NCBI GenBank assembly: GCA_964035015.1
Contig: OZ035997.1
Span: 61,813,785-61,877,784 of the forward strand
Direction: 5' to 3'
Source of the DNA: Corallium rubrum
Lineage: Eukaryota; Cnidaria; Anthozoa; Scleralcyonacea; Coralliidae
Length of the DNA stretch: 64,000 nt
In this document: positions 1 through 8,463 of the stretch, one piece after another
Position numbering within the stretch: the stretch's first letter is position 1
How the letters are laid out: every line of letters begins with the position of its first letter
Translations under genes and position numbers: made by a program
Notes under the pieces: model-generated
Database searches by the model: none
What the model was told of the DNA's origin: nothing
Seen by the model: the letters and a program-made list of their open reading frames with translations, nothing else

Positions 1-153
1 GTAGAACTTTTCGAGGTATGGATTGTCGTCAACTGGCTCTTCAATAAGGTGGTAACGATTTCTTCTAGCGAATAGTTTCACGAACGTTGTCTTCCCCACA
101 CCGATGTTTCCGTCAAGGGCGATCAGCCGGGCACCGAGCTTTGGGTTGGTCAT
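1..153 (-). CDS. deoxynucleoside kinase, N-terminal part (runs off window start)
   Basis: Minus-strand reading from the ATG at 153 gives 51 residues before the window ends. Residues 11-23 hold a P-loop (LIALDGNIGVGKT), and residues 38-51 (EEPVDDNPYLEKFY) match the segment after the first helix of the dNK family, where the acidic residue acts as catalytic base and the Asn-Pro-Tyr/Phe-Leu segment lines the substrate pocket. These enzymes phosphorylate deoxynucleosides for dNTP supply, which would suit an element that encodes its own DNA polymerase. The gene is divergent from the plus-strand block, with 42 bp between starts. Thymidylate kinase is less likely because of the EEP..NP(Y/F)L spacing. 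No lesion is visible in the part seen. Confidence 0.8.
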   Translation of the reverse strand, partial: MTNPKLGARLIALDGNIGVGKTTFVKLFARRNRYHLIEEPVDDNPYLEKFY

Positions 154-195
154 TACTCCGGTTCATAGTATAGACTTAGACCTTTTGTATTTTAT
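154..195. promoter_or_regulatory. divergent intergenic spacer
   Basis: Only 42 bp separate the minus-strand kinase start from the plus-strand ATG at 196, so it must contain both promoters if both genes are expressed. It is AT-rich with TATA-like stretches at about 168-175 and 188-194; the latter runs directly into the plus-strand start codon. Confidence 0.4.
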
Positions 196-528
196 ATGAA
201 GATCCCAAAGAGACTCAGACGACCCATACTAGCTGTCTTCCACGGACTCAGAAGAGCTATCGGGGTGATGAGACATTGTGTTAGGAGGAATAACAGAGGG
301 GAGTACTACGTAACCGAACTTGTCTACTGGCCGACAAACCTAGAGTTTCCACAGACGACCTCAGAGATTTCTACAGATCAGCTGGCAGATTCCCTACAGA
401 TCAACTCACAGATTCCCTACAGATCAGCTGACAGATTCCTACAGATGACCTCACAGATTCCTACAGACGACTTTACAGATTCCCTAAAGACGACCTCACA
501 GATTCCATACAGATCATCTGACAGATGA
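196..528 (+). CDS. small basic protein with repetitive C-terminal tail, function unknown
   Basis: 110 residues. Residues 1-35 are strongly basic (KIPKRLRRP, HCVRRNNRGE) with a short hydrophobic patch. From about residue 50 to the end the protein consists of degenerate 12-14 residue repeats around SQIPYRSADR and SQIPTDDF, encoded by a minisatellite built on CTACAGAT/CACAGATTCC (about 340-525). I do not recognise the family. A basic head could bind DNA, as viral core proteins do, but that is inference. The start is the first ATG of the frame and sits directly on a TTTTATATG motif resembling the other starts in this block. It ends in TGA 19 bp before the next start. Confidence 0.5.
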   Translation: MKIPKRLRRPILAVFHGLRRAIGVMRHCVRRNNRGEYYVTELVYWPTNLEFPQTTSEISTDQLADSLQINSQIPYRSADRFLQMTSQIPTDDFTDSLKTTSQIPYRSSDR

Positions 529-547
529 GATATAGACTAATATATAG

Positions 548-901
548 ATGGCTGACGAAACACTCAAAAATACAGAAACCCTGGAAGCCCCTAAGATAAC
601 ATCAGTAATCAAGACGGAAAAAATCAAAGATCCAAAACGGGTGGCCGCTGGTAAAGGGTTGGCCCAGATATCGAAGGCAGCCAAGGCGAGGAAAGCCAGA
701 GAGCGGTTGGCGGCTGACCTCGGGGTCGGTGGAAACTGGTCAACTTATTATGGATACCTAATTGGGACCGCTGGATTGGTTATCGGTGGGGCATCACTTT
801 ATTACAGTATGAGGCAGGAGAAAAGAGAGGTTCAGAGGTTGGAAACCGAGCCACAGAACGCCGTCCAGACTTCCACGGTTTTAGACAGTTTTGACGATTG
901 A
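548..901 (+). CDS. small membrane protein with basic/alanine-rich segment, unknown
   Basis: 117 residues. An acidic/polar head (1-25) is followed by a Lys/Ala/Arg-rich stretch (about 30-58, with KAAKARKARERL) that should form an amphipathic helix, then one hydrophobic segment at about 67-87 (YLIGTAGLVIGGASLYY) and a charged tail. This fits a single-span membrane protein. Three such small membrane proteins occur in this gene block, as is common for virion-membrane or minor structural proteins of Polinton-like viruses; the role is inferred. The ATG follows a TATATAG motif. No frame lesion is seen. Confidence 0.55.
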   Translation: MADETLKNTETLEAPKITSVIKTEKIKDPKRVAAGKGLAQISKAAKARKARERLAADLGVGGNWSTYYGYLIGTAGLVIGGASLYYSMRQEKREVQRLETEPQNAVQTSTVLDSFDD

Positions 902-913
902 AATATATAGTAG

Positions 914-920
914 TATAATG
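914..920 (+). promoter_or_regulatory. TATAATG motif overlapping a start codon
   Basis: The heptamer TATAATG includes the ATG at 918. The identical heptamer covers the starts at 1724 and 2165. Position and sequence resemble late-promoter elements that overlap start codons in some large DNA viruses; promoter function here is inferred. Confidence 0.45.
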
Positions 921-1151
921 TTACTCGACCGAAAAGAACTGTTGAACGAGCTCTACGACGCTCTCCTGATTACAGGCGGGGCTGTGGCGATTTCCATGAC
1001 CTCGAAGAAGATACTGAGGGAACCTTTGGGTACTCCTGAGTCTATAAAAGGTACCGTCAAGCTGGCTCTAGCCGTTGGAATCAGCACGGTTGGGATTAAA
1101 TATGCCCAATCGAAGGGGTATTTACCAGTTGATCCGTTCAAAACAAAGTAG
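918..1151 (+). CDS. small membrane protein, unknown
   Basis: 77 residues from the ATG at 918. I prefer this start over the upstream non-ATG codon at 891 because 918 sits in the TATAATG motif shared by other genes here and removes an overlap with the preceding gene. Two hydrophobic stretches are visible, about residues 14-26 (LLITGGAVAISM) and 46-60 (VKLALAVGISTVGIKY), so one or two membrane passes are likely. The C-terminus is polar (LPVDPFKTK). Family not recognised. It lies between another small membrane protein and the nuclease gene. Confidence 0.5.
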   Translation: MLLDRKELLNELYDALLITGGAVAISMTSKKILREPLGTPESIKGTVKLALAVGISTVGIKYAQSKGYLPVDPFKTK

Positions 1152-1211
1152 ATGTTCTCTGGATCGGATTGACTCAGAGGGGTTAAGGAAAATTTGGGAT
1201 CGGAAGGTAAA

Positions 1212-1616
1212 ATGAATGACTGTGGGATTTGTGGAAAAAATTTAGTTCTAAGGGAAATCTATAACCAACACGTTAGGCAGGTACACAACAGGGAAAGAAA
1301 TTATAGGTGTGAGGACTGTGGGAGGACGTTCACGAGGGGGTCTAAGGGGGAAAAAGACGTCGAGGATACCCTACGCGGTTACAAAATTAGATACATTAAG
1401 GAGAAGACGTTTGATGGGTTAGTGGGGTTGGGTGGTCTACTGAGGTATGACTTCGCGATACCTGTGGGTTGTAGTTTCCTACTGATTGAGTACGACGGTG
1501 AACAACATTTCATACCCACCCAGTGGGGAAGCACGAGCGCGGAAGAGGCTGAAGAACGCTTTGAGAAACTACAAAGACATGACAAAATAAAGAAACGATT
1601 ACGCTGGGTCACATGA
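1212..1616 (+). CDS. zinc-finger plus PD-(D/E)XK (Vsr/EDxHD-like) nuclease, C-terminus frameshifted
   Basis: Start taken at the ATG at 1212 (in a TAAAATG context); the frame extends upstream only through a TTG. The N-terminus has a C2H2 finger (CGICGKN..., closed by two His of QHVRQVH) and a following C-x2-C pair (CEDCG). The rest resembles the small nuclease fold of EDxHD homing endonucleases and Vsr-like proteins: an Asp in LRYDFAIP, then LIEYDGEQHF carrying the acidic and His positions, then RHDKIK. Such proteins cut DNA. After about 1580 the frame is lost: the expected C-terminal strand, with an Arg-Ile-Pro-Cys-Tyr segment, continues in another frame as far as a TAA at 1704-1706, so this copy carries at least one small indel. 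It may act in replication or recombination of the element, or be a selfish nuclease. Confidence 0.65.
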   Translation: MNDCGICGKNLVLREIYNQHVRQVHNRERNYRCEDCGRTFTRGSKGEKDVEDTLRGYKIRYIKEKTFDGLVGLGGLLRYDFAIPVGCSFLLIEYDGEQHFIPTQWGSTSAEEAEERFEKLQRHDKIKKRLRWVT

Positions 1617-1719
1617 CTACCCCTACCCAGGATCCCATGCTACAGGAGTTATAAAATTTATTCCATAGTCAGGGGATTCCTGATGGACAACGGACTGATT
1701 TACTAAATACCCATTAGTT

Positions 1720-1726
1720 TATAATG
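1720..1726 (+). promoter_or_regulatory. TATAATG motif overlapping a start codon
   Basis: Same heptamer as at 914 and 2161, here covering the ATG at 1724 after an intergenic gap, so it is not a by-product of coding overlap. Confidence 0.45.
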
Positions 1727-2134
1727 GCTAGTGTAGTTGCTGGTGGACTGTTTAACGCCCTGGCCTTCGCGGGTGCTGGATTCCTGTTTTCAAAGTTAAA
1801 TCACAGCGGATATGAAGCTGAAATCAAAAGACACAACCACGCCCTTGAGCAGCTGGCTAAAGCGAAGGAGAAATGGTATGAAAGCGAGATAGCTAAAAGG
1901 GATAGGATACAAAAGCTCAGACAGCAGCTGTCTGACGCCAACGCTGACATTAACACAACGAACCACGCTCTAGATCTGCTAAAGGACAATCTAAGACAGG
2001 CTGAGCTCCCCCAGCTAAAGCCTGAGTTGTCTGACTATTACAAGCCATCAGGTGAGATGAAAGAGTATCAAACCCTGTTTATTGGGTCTGTTGGTCTGGT
2101 TGGTGGGTATTTGATGTCCAAGCTTGTTTTGTAG
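1724..2134 (+). CDS. two-span membrane protein with central coiled coil, unknown
   Basis: 136 residues. A glycine/alanine-rich hydrophobic N-terminus (about 2-24, VVAGGLFNALAFAGAGFLF), a long charged helical middle (about 35-95, with heptad-like EQLAKAKEKW and KLRQQLSDA), and a C-terminal hydrophobic segment (about 115-136, LFIGSVGLVGGYLMSKLVL). The layout is membrane-helix, coiled coil, membrane-helix, with both hydrophobic ends. I do not recognise the family. The context suggests a structural or membrane-remodelling protein of a virus-like element, which is inference. Intact, ending in TAG. Confidence 0.55.
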   Translation: MASVVAGGLFNALAFAGAGFLFSKLNHSGYEAEIKRHNHALEQLAKAKEKWYESEIAKRDRIQKLRQQLSDANADINTTNHALDLLKDNLRQAELPQLKPELSDYYKPSGEMKEYQTLFIGSVGLVGGYLMSKLVL

Positions 2135-2160
2135 GGCTTAGAAGATCCTGATGACCTAGT

Positions 2161-2167
2161 TATAATG
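2161..2167 (+). promoter_or_regulatory. TATAATG motif overlapping a start codon
   Basis: Third exact copy of the start-codon heptamer, on the ATG at 2165. Confidence 0.45.
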
Positions 2168-2830
2168 TCTGTCTCCTGGTCGGATTTACCAAAAGGGTTG
2201 AGGGACCTACCGTCTTCAAGCGTTGAATGGGTCTGTAAGCAGATGGGGCTTAAGTTAACAGATCTGACCCGGGATCCACCCGGATGTAATACGAAACTGT
2301 GGTGTGGGACTTGTCCCAGATTTCGTGTACAGGTAAACACTGGGGTGTTCTCCTGTCCAGGATGTGGTGACGCAGAATATGGGTATGTTGTCGGGGAATA
2401 CCAGGCGGTTGTTGGCCACAAACAGAGCGAGCACTCAAGAAATCGCTGGATGAGGAATAGACTCACCAAAGCTGTTAGGGATAAGTTTGTTGATATAATT
2501 CTAGTCGACTTCTCCAAGGTCCTCCAAGTGATGGACAGGAAGAATCTGATAAAAGGTCGTAACGTATCCAGATATAACTATTACATCATCAGGTTGTGCT
2601 CAAGAAAAGGGATTGAGTTATTGGGTAGCCTGAAGGATCTCAAAAAGGGAAAAACGAAGGACTTGTTTGATAATAATCTGTTTGGGGTTGTGTATAAGGA
2701 ACTTGGTTGGGAACAGACCCCGGACAAATTCTACACCGAGTGGTTGGGACGACACCTAACGGAATGTAACCACCTTTGTTATAACGATGAGCTCCAACCC
2801 AAACCCTGTTATGATCCACCAGGACGATAA
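2165..2830 (+). CDS. zinc-ribbon protein, unknown
   Basis: 221 residues. The one clear domain is a four-cysteine zinc ribbon at about residues 47-71: C-x2-C (CGTC), an aromatic/basic strand, then C-x2-C (CPGCG). The rest is basic and mixed alpha/beta in character, with a Lys-rich middle and a C-terminus rich in Cys and His (HLTECNHLC). Zinc ribbons of this kind are common in transcription factors and nucleic-acid-binding viral proteins, but I cannot name a family. The last 44 bp overlap the polymerase start in another frame, as expected for a compact viral genome. No lesion seen. Confidence 0.55.
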   Translation: MSVSWSDLPKGLRDLPSSSVEWVCKQMGLKLTDLTRDPPGCNTKLWCGTCPRFRVQVNTGVFSCPGCGDAEYGYVVGEYQAVVGHKQSEHSRNRWMRNRLTKAVRDKFVDIILVDFSKVLQVMDRKNLIKGRNVSRYNYYIIRLCSRKGIELLGSLKDLKKGKTKDLFDNNLFGVVYKELGWEQTPDKFYTEWLGRHLTECNHLCYNDELQPKPCYDPPGR

Positions 2831-5800
2831 CCACTCCGGCGAAGACCTCCGTCTCTACGAGAGGTTGATTGGTTATGACATAAATCAGTTAAACCGAGCC
2901 CTGAGGGGTAAAACCAAGTCGTTCAGTTGTGCCGTTGTGTCCCAATACCCATTGGAACAGGTAAACGCCCTCAGGAATGATGTGGTACAGTTACTACGTC
3001 GAGAGCTGGTTGAAATGAGAGGACTAAAGTTCGCCGAAATGTTGGTTGTAACGCTTGAAAAGGAGGTGTCCGGCGGAACAACCTACAAAACGGCTCACTT
3101 CAACAGCCACATCAAGACTGTAATCAACGGTAATGAGATCGGTCAAGACGTTGACGCCGCGAGTGAGGAGGTAATAGTTAGGATAGCCCGGTGGATAAGC
3201 GAGGGATCTGGTTGGACAGTAAACTCAGTCGACGGTCACTACATCAATCTGACTGTGTACAGTCCACTGGAAGGCTCGTCGTATGTAGACCTCCCTAAAG
3301 AGCTGAGAAACAGTCGAAAGGGGTTGATCAACGTTAGGAATAATGATGACAAGTGTTTTATGTGGTGCCACCTGGCTCATAAGTTCCCCGTCTCAAAAAA
3401 CCCACAAAGACCCACAAAGTACCGAAACCACGTTAACGACTTGAACTATAGTGGAATCAGCTTCCCTGTAACTCAGAAACAGTACAACCGGGTGGAGAGA
3501 CAAAACCGGATACGTATCAACGTCTTCGGTTATGAAGACAAACTAACCTTTCCGGTACACATCTCAAAGGAGAACTTCACCCACTTCATGAACCTCTTGA
3601 TTATAACCAACGGGAACAACGAACATTACGTCCTCATCAAGGACTTTGATAGGTTTATGTACAACAAAACAAAACATAAAGAAAGAAAACGCTACTGTGT
3701 TTACTGCCTCCAATGTTTCAGTTCAACGGAGGTTCTGGACAAACATCAGGCTGTGTGTATCAGTGTAAATGGTAAACAAGCTGTTAGGATGCCTGAAGAG
3801 GGTAAGAACGTGTTGAAGTACGGTAATTTCCACAAACAGTTAAATGCTCCGTTTGTTGTGTACGCTGACTTCGAGGCAATCACGGAGAAGGTTGACAGAC
3901 TGGAGGTGTTAGAAGATCCAAACCAAGAAGAAAAAGATAAAAAACCGTACATGGAGAAGTACCAAAAACACATCGACTGTGGTTATGGGTATAAGTTTGT
4001 CTGTTGTTACGATGATAAATACAGTAAGTCCGTCCAGGTGTATAGAGGTCCAGGCGCTGTCAACAAGTTTATCGGAAAGATGTTGGAAGAAGCGGAGTAC
4101 TGTAAGAAGATCCGGAAAGCCCACTTCAACCAGGACATGGTTCTAACTGAGGAGGACGTAGCGGACTTTAGGAATGCTGGAAAGTGCCACATCTGTGGTC
4201 GGGAGTATGTAGCAGAAGACGTCGTTGTTAGGGACCACTGCCATGTAACAGGAAGGTACCGGGGATCGGCCCATCAGCTTTGTAACAGAAATCGCAGACT
4301 AACTGATAAGATACTAGTCATCTCACACAACCTAAGGAGTTATGATAGCCATCTCATCATGGGGTAGATTGGAAAGTTCGGACAAATAATATGGAGAAGT
4401 ATTTGTCCTTCATGTTAGGTAAAAACCTTGTGTTTCTGGACAGTCTTCAGTTCATGAGTAGTTCCCTGGACAAGTTGGTTGGAAATCTCCCGGGAAACGC
4501 CTTCAGATACACAGCTGAGGAATTTGGTGAAAGGTTGAACCTGATGAAGCTGAAGGGCGTTTACCCCTATGACCACATGGACAGCTTCAACCGGCTCGAG
4601 GAAACGGAACTCCCACCAAAGAGTGAGTTCTACAGTATACTGAATGATGAGGAAATATCAGACAATGATTACACACACGCTTTGGAGGTTTGGACCTCGT
4701 TTGGAATGAGGACAATGGGGGACTACCATGACGTGTATCTGAAATAGGATGTTCTCCTGTTAGCTGACGTCTTTGGAAACTTTAGGAAGACTTGTACCCA
4801 GTACTACAAGCTGGACCCCTGCCACTACTTCACCTCACCGGGACTAGCCTGGGACGCTATGTTAAAGATGACGGGAATTAACTTGGAGCTAATGGCTGAC
4901 ATCGACATGTTCCAGTTCATCGAAAAAGGAATGAGAGGTGGGGTTGGCTACATAGCAAACAGATATGGGAAGGCAAACAACCCATACATGAAGGGGTATG
5001 ACGAAAACGAGGTTGTAAAGTATATAATGTACCTGGACGCCAACAACTTGTATGGTTGGACCATGATTCAGTGCCTCCCAACTGGTGGATTTAGGTGGGT
5101 GAGTGAAGCTGAGCTGAGAAACCTGAACTGGGAAAAACTTCCTAACGACGGTCGAACTGGAATGATACTTGAGGTCGATCTTGAGTATCCCGATGAATTT
5201 CACGACCTACACAACGACTACCCATTAGCCCCCGAAAAGATGGAAATACGGGAAGATATGCTGTCTGACTATTGTTTTAAAATCAAAGAGAAGTTTGGCG
5301 TAAGCACTGGTGGTGTCAGTAAGCTGGTAACCAACCTAATGGACAAGGAAAAATATGTCGTCCACTAGAGGAACCTGCAGCTGTACGCCAGGCTTGGGAT
5401 GTAGGTAAGGAGAGTTCACCGGGTTTTGTTGTTCGATCAAGCCCCCTGGCTGAAGCAGTACATCGACTTCAACACTGTAAAAAGAACCGCCGCCAGGAAC
5501 GCCTTCGAAAAGGACTTCTTCAAGCTGATGAACAACAGCGTCTTCGGTAGAACAATGGAAAACTTGAGAAAGCGTGTGGATGTTAGATTGGTCACCAGTG
5601 AGGAAAAGCTGTTAAAGCTAGCCTCCAAACCAACCTTCGTGTCCGCTAAAATATTCAACGAAAACCTGGTTGCCGTTCACAAAATCAAGGAAGTCCTAAC
5701 ACTAAACCGACCGGCTTACGTTGGTATGTGTATTCTGGATCTGTCGAAGACATTAATGTATGATTCCCATTACAACTATGTGTTAGAGAAATATGGAAGC

Positions 5801-6267
5801 AGGGCTAAGTTGTTGTTTACAGATACGGACAGTCTGACATATGAAATTGAGGCCGAAGACGTTTACAAAGACTTCTGGGCTAACAAGGACAATTTTGACA
5901 ACTCGGACTATCCAGAAAGCTCGCCTTACTACAACAAGGCAAACAAAAAAGTCATTGGGAAGATGAAGGACGAAGCGGCTGGCGTTCCCATAGTTGAGTT
6001 CGTTGGTCTTAGAAGTAAAATCTATTCGTATTTAAAAGACCACGGAACAGGTGGTCAGGCCGCGAAGGGGTTAAAAAGAGTGTTACTAAGAAACAAATCA
6101 AATATGAGAACTACAAAGACACACTATTTGGTAAAAAACAAATGTTTCAAAAAATGAAAACAATCCGAAGTGTAAAACATAAGTTGGGCAGCTATAAAAT
6201 TAATAAAATATCACTCTCATGCTTTGACGATAAGAGATACCTGCTGGAAAACGGGATTAATATTTAA
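2787..6267 (+). pseudogene. protein-primed family B DNA polymerase (Polinton type), broken
   Basis: Landmarks in order: a C2H2-like motif near 3690-3750; exonuclease motif I (VVYADFEAI, about 3855); an endonuclease VII/HNH-like zinc segment (CHICG...RDHCHVTGRYRG, about 4190-4290); exonuclease motif II (HNLRSYDSH, about 4326); a motif III region near 4690-4740; polymerase motif A (LDANNLYGW, about 5032); motif B (NNSVFGRTMENL, about 5532); motif C (FTDTDSL, about 5818). It should replicate the element from a protein primer. It cannot make a full product: in-frame TAG codons at 4365, 4745, 5366 and 5402, a deletion plus frameshift just before 4391, and a frameshift near 6090 after which the conserved C-terminus runs in another frame to about 6267. 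Between lesions the sequence is well preserved. Confidence 0.9.
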
Positions 6268-6484
6268 TGAACCAACAGACCTGACAACGAAGTAAACAAC
6301 ATCCCATTGGCGTTAGCAACCCACACTTTCTTAAGGCACACTTTCTTTACACTTTAAAAATGGGAAAAAAACAGTTTACTCCTCCAAACGCCATTCCCCG
6401 TTGAATCCCAACTTTTTGAGGCTGTTTTTGGCAAAATAAAAAAAAGTGCGCCGGCACCCCCATGTCTTATACTACTCCCGGAAA
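6268..6484. other. non-coding right flank of the Polinton-like element
   Basis: AT-rich, no ORF, with an A-rich run near 6437-6446. This should hold the terminal inverted repeat, but it cannot be recognised without the other end. Confidence 0.4.
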
Positions 6485-6866
6485 GTGGCGGCTCCCAACA
6501 ACGGATAAAACCGAAAGTAAGGGAGGTCGTTACTTTCTGGATTCTTATTAGTATAAAGAAAAAGAAAGTGGATGGCCCGCCACGCCTACTACAAACGTTG
6601 ACAGTTAGTCCAATTTTTCAATAAATATAAAATAAACAATCGCAGCGTCAAAACGTTCTCGTCGTTAATGTGATACGAAGAATATTACTGCTTTTTCTTG
6701 TCAATAGTTTGTTTTTTAAAATTAGTGACTTAATACGCTTTCTCACATAGTCGTCATCTTTGTTTACCTGATGTCCTCTGAAGTCGTGCTGTGCATTCGC
6801 CAGCCTATAAATTCCTCAGTTGTGCTGATTGTTGAAAACTGAAAAGAAGCGATTAGTAATTGGAAT
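6485..6866. repeat. unknown tandem unit, copy 1, left part
   Basis: About 380 bp that recurs in the same orientation at about 11673-12040 with substitutions and small indels, including the stretches AGTGGATGGCC and TTGACAGTTAGTCC. Copy 1 is interrupted after 6866 by the inverted-repeat element and resumes at 10506. Part of copy 2 has a short open frame (11558-11812), but the two copies do not conserve one, so I do not call a gene. Confidence 0.7.
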
Positions 6867-7903
6867 AGCCTGCGTATAATGGACCTTTCCCCTTTTAGCA
6901 AAAACCGCAATGCATCATGGTAGAGTGGTAACGCTCATCTGCCAAGCAAAATGGCGGGAGAGGAGCGGGCGTTTTGTGTGGCAAAGGACTTTTGCTTTTT
7001 AAACGAATGTCATTAAATAAAATAGCAAAAGAACTTATCTTTACGGTTAAGGAGGTTTTTACTCGGACTCTAAACAAGATATAAGGCAATCGCGGCGGTT
7101 TCTGTTGGAAGTATTGACTCGGGTTGACTGGACAAACAATGGCAGTTCGAAGATAAACATTCTAGAAGAAGCGTCTTAATGTACAATTGTTGGTGAGTAG
7201 ACTTGGCTATTTAATCTCATAAGAATCTTTTGTTATAGGACTAAGCGGCGACGCCTAGTTTACTTAGATCGCAAATATTTTGTGCATCGGATTGCATGTT
7301 GAGGACTTTTTCGTCTCTGCAATCTCGAGCAAGTTTGTCCTTAATTACCACCAGTCGTTCGATAAACATTTAAGTAAGAGAAAGACCTTTAAATTTATTT
7401 TGGCGCCAGTAAACCCGGTTTCCTTGTCAACGGCAAAGCTCAGGTCTTTTGCAAAAGCGTTAACTTGAACAGAAACTGTAATTTGGCATTCTTGTTGTAT
7501 TTTGTTTCTGAATTTCTTTGTAACCGTGGAAGAAGCTTCTTGACACCATTAATTGCTGTAGGTTTTAAATATAGGTTAGTTGTGTGTTTTTTAAATATAA
7601 ACATTTAGCTAAAAAGTTGATTTTCCAAGCTGACAAGGCAGTTGGCACAATTTTAAATTATTATTGTTGTTTGATAATTGTTTATAAAGGCTTTTTTATA
7701 AATTTTGATAAAAAGATAATTAATTTAATTTGTATTATAGAATTGTAAATAATTCAGTTTAACTATTAGCAAGATTTAGTTAGGTTAAAATTCAAATAAT
7801 AATTGTGTACAAATTTATATAAATAGTTAGGATAGTTAGATATAATGTTAAATAAGTAAATAAATTAATATTAAATAAATAAACAGAAGCCAAACCACAA
7901 ACA

Positions 7904-8440
7904 ATGAATGAAGAAAACAACAAATTACTGCAGCTACAGGACACAATGTCATGGACAAGAGATTTAAAGTCATTTCCACTATTTTCACATCATCTGCTGC
8001 AAAAACATTTTATAACTGAAACCCAAGCAGATGACAGTGCAACCGGTGCTTATGAACACAAGAAATTAGGTTTACTTACCAGCTTTTCAAAGATACAGTA
8101 GGTATGTGAAACAAGTTCAAGTGAAACCAGAAGTAAAAATAGATGGTGACCAAGTACAGTATGTTATTCAAAAAGAACAGTCCATGCATCAATGAAGAGT
8201 AAAAGTTAGTTATCTATGTGCACTTAAATCAGTCAACAGGAGTGTTGTTTGTGCAAATTGTTTGTGCAAAAAGAATTGGAAAAAGTGGATGCAGCAAACA
8301 TGTCAGTGATGTCACTGCACTATTGTTTTAATTCTTGATTATTAGTACAGTTGGCATTAACAGAAGTTCCCGATGATATCCAACCTGCACACAGCTTCTT
8401 TAACAATGGCATGTGCCAAGAAATTATGTAACATATGAAG
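7904..8440 (+). pseudogene. 5' part of SWIM zinc-finger gene in left arm
   Basis: Starts at ATG 7904 with MNEENNKLLQLQDT, then WTRDLKSFPLFSHHLLQKHF and GAYEHKKLG, the head pattern of a large family of uncharacterised cnidarian proteins with a SWIM zinc finger followed by a YqaJ-type nuclease (family recall, not a search). The frame breaks after 8101. Beyond it, a degraded SWIM motif (Cys-x-Cys then Cys-x-His, with HVSDVTALL) is split over frames at about 8250-8330. The gene is cut off at the inner end of the arm. A near-identical copy lies inverted in the right arm. Confidence 0.6.
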
Positions 8441-8463
8441 CAATGCTTTTGAGGATTTAAGTT

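Larger units (their letters stand above)
1..6480. mobile_element. Polinton/adintovirus-like element, one end only
   Basis: A compact block of close-packed genes, unlike the sparse surroundings, with a protein-primed family B DNA polymerase pseudogene as its last gene. The polymerase type and the small membrane and zinc-binding proteins suggest a Maverick/Polinton or adintovirus-like element. No capsid, protease, packaging ATPase or integrase is visible, so most of the element lies left of the window. The right limit is estimated: the polymerase frame ends at 6267 and the tandem unit whose second copy lies at 11673 begins near 6485. I could not find the terminal inverted repeat because its partner is outside the window. 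Confidence 0.75.

Noticed and set aside
953..2517. Minus-strand frames of 62-149 codons opposite the Polinton-like genes
   Set aside because: Shadows of the plus-strand genes, no domains and no start motif.
6430..6480. Polinton terminal repeat ending near TTATACT
   Set aside because: Tempting by composition, but with the left end outside the window there is no partner to confirm it.
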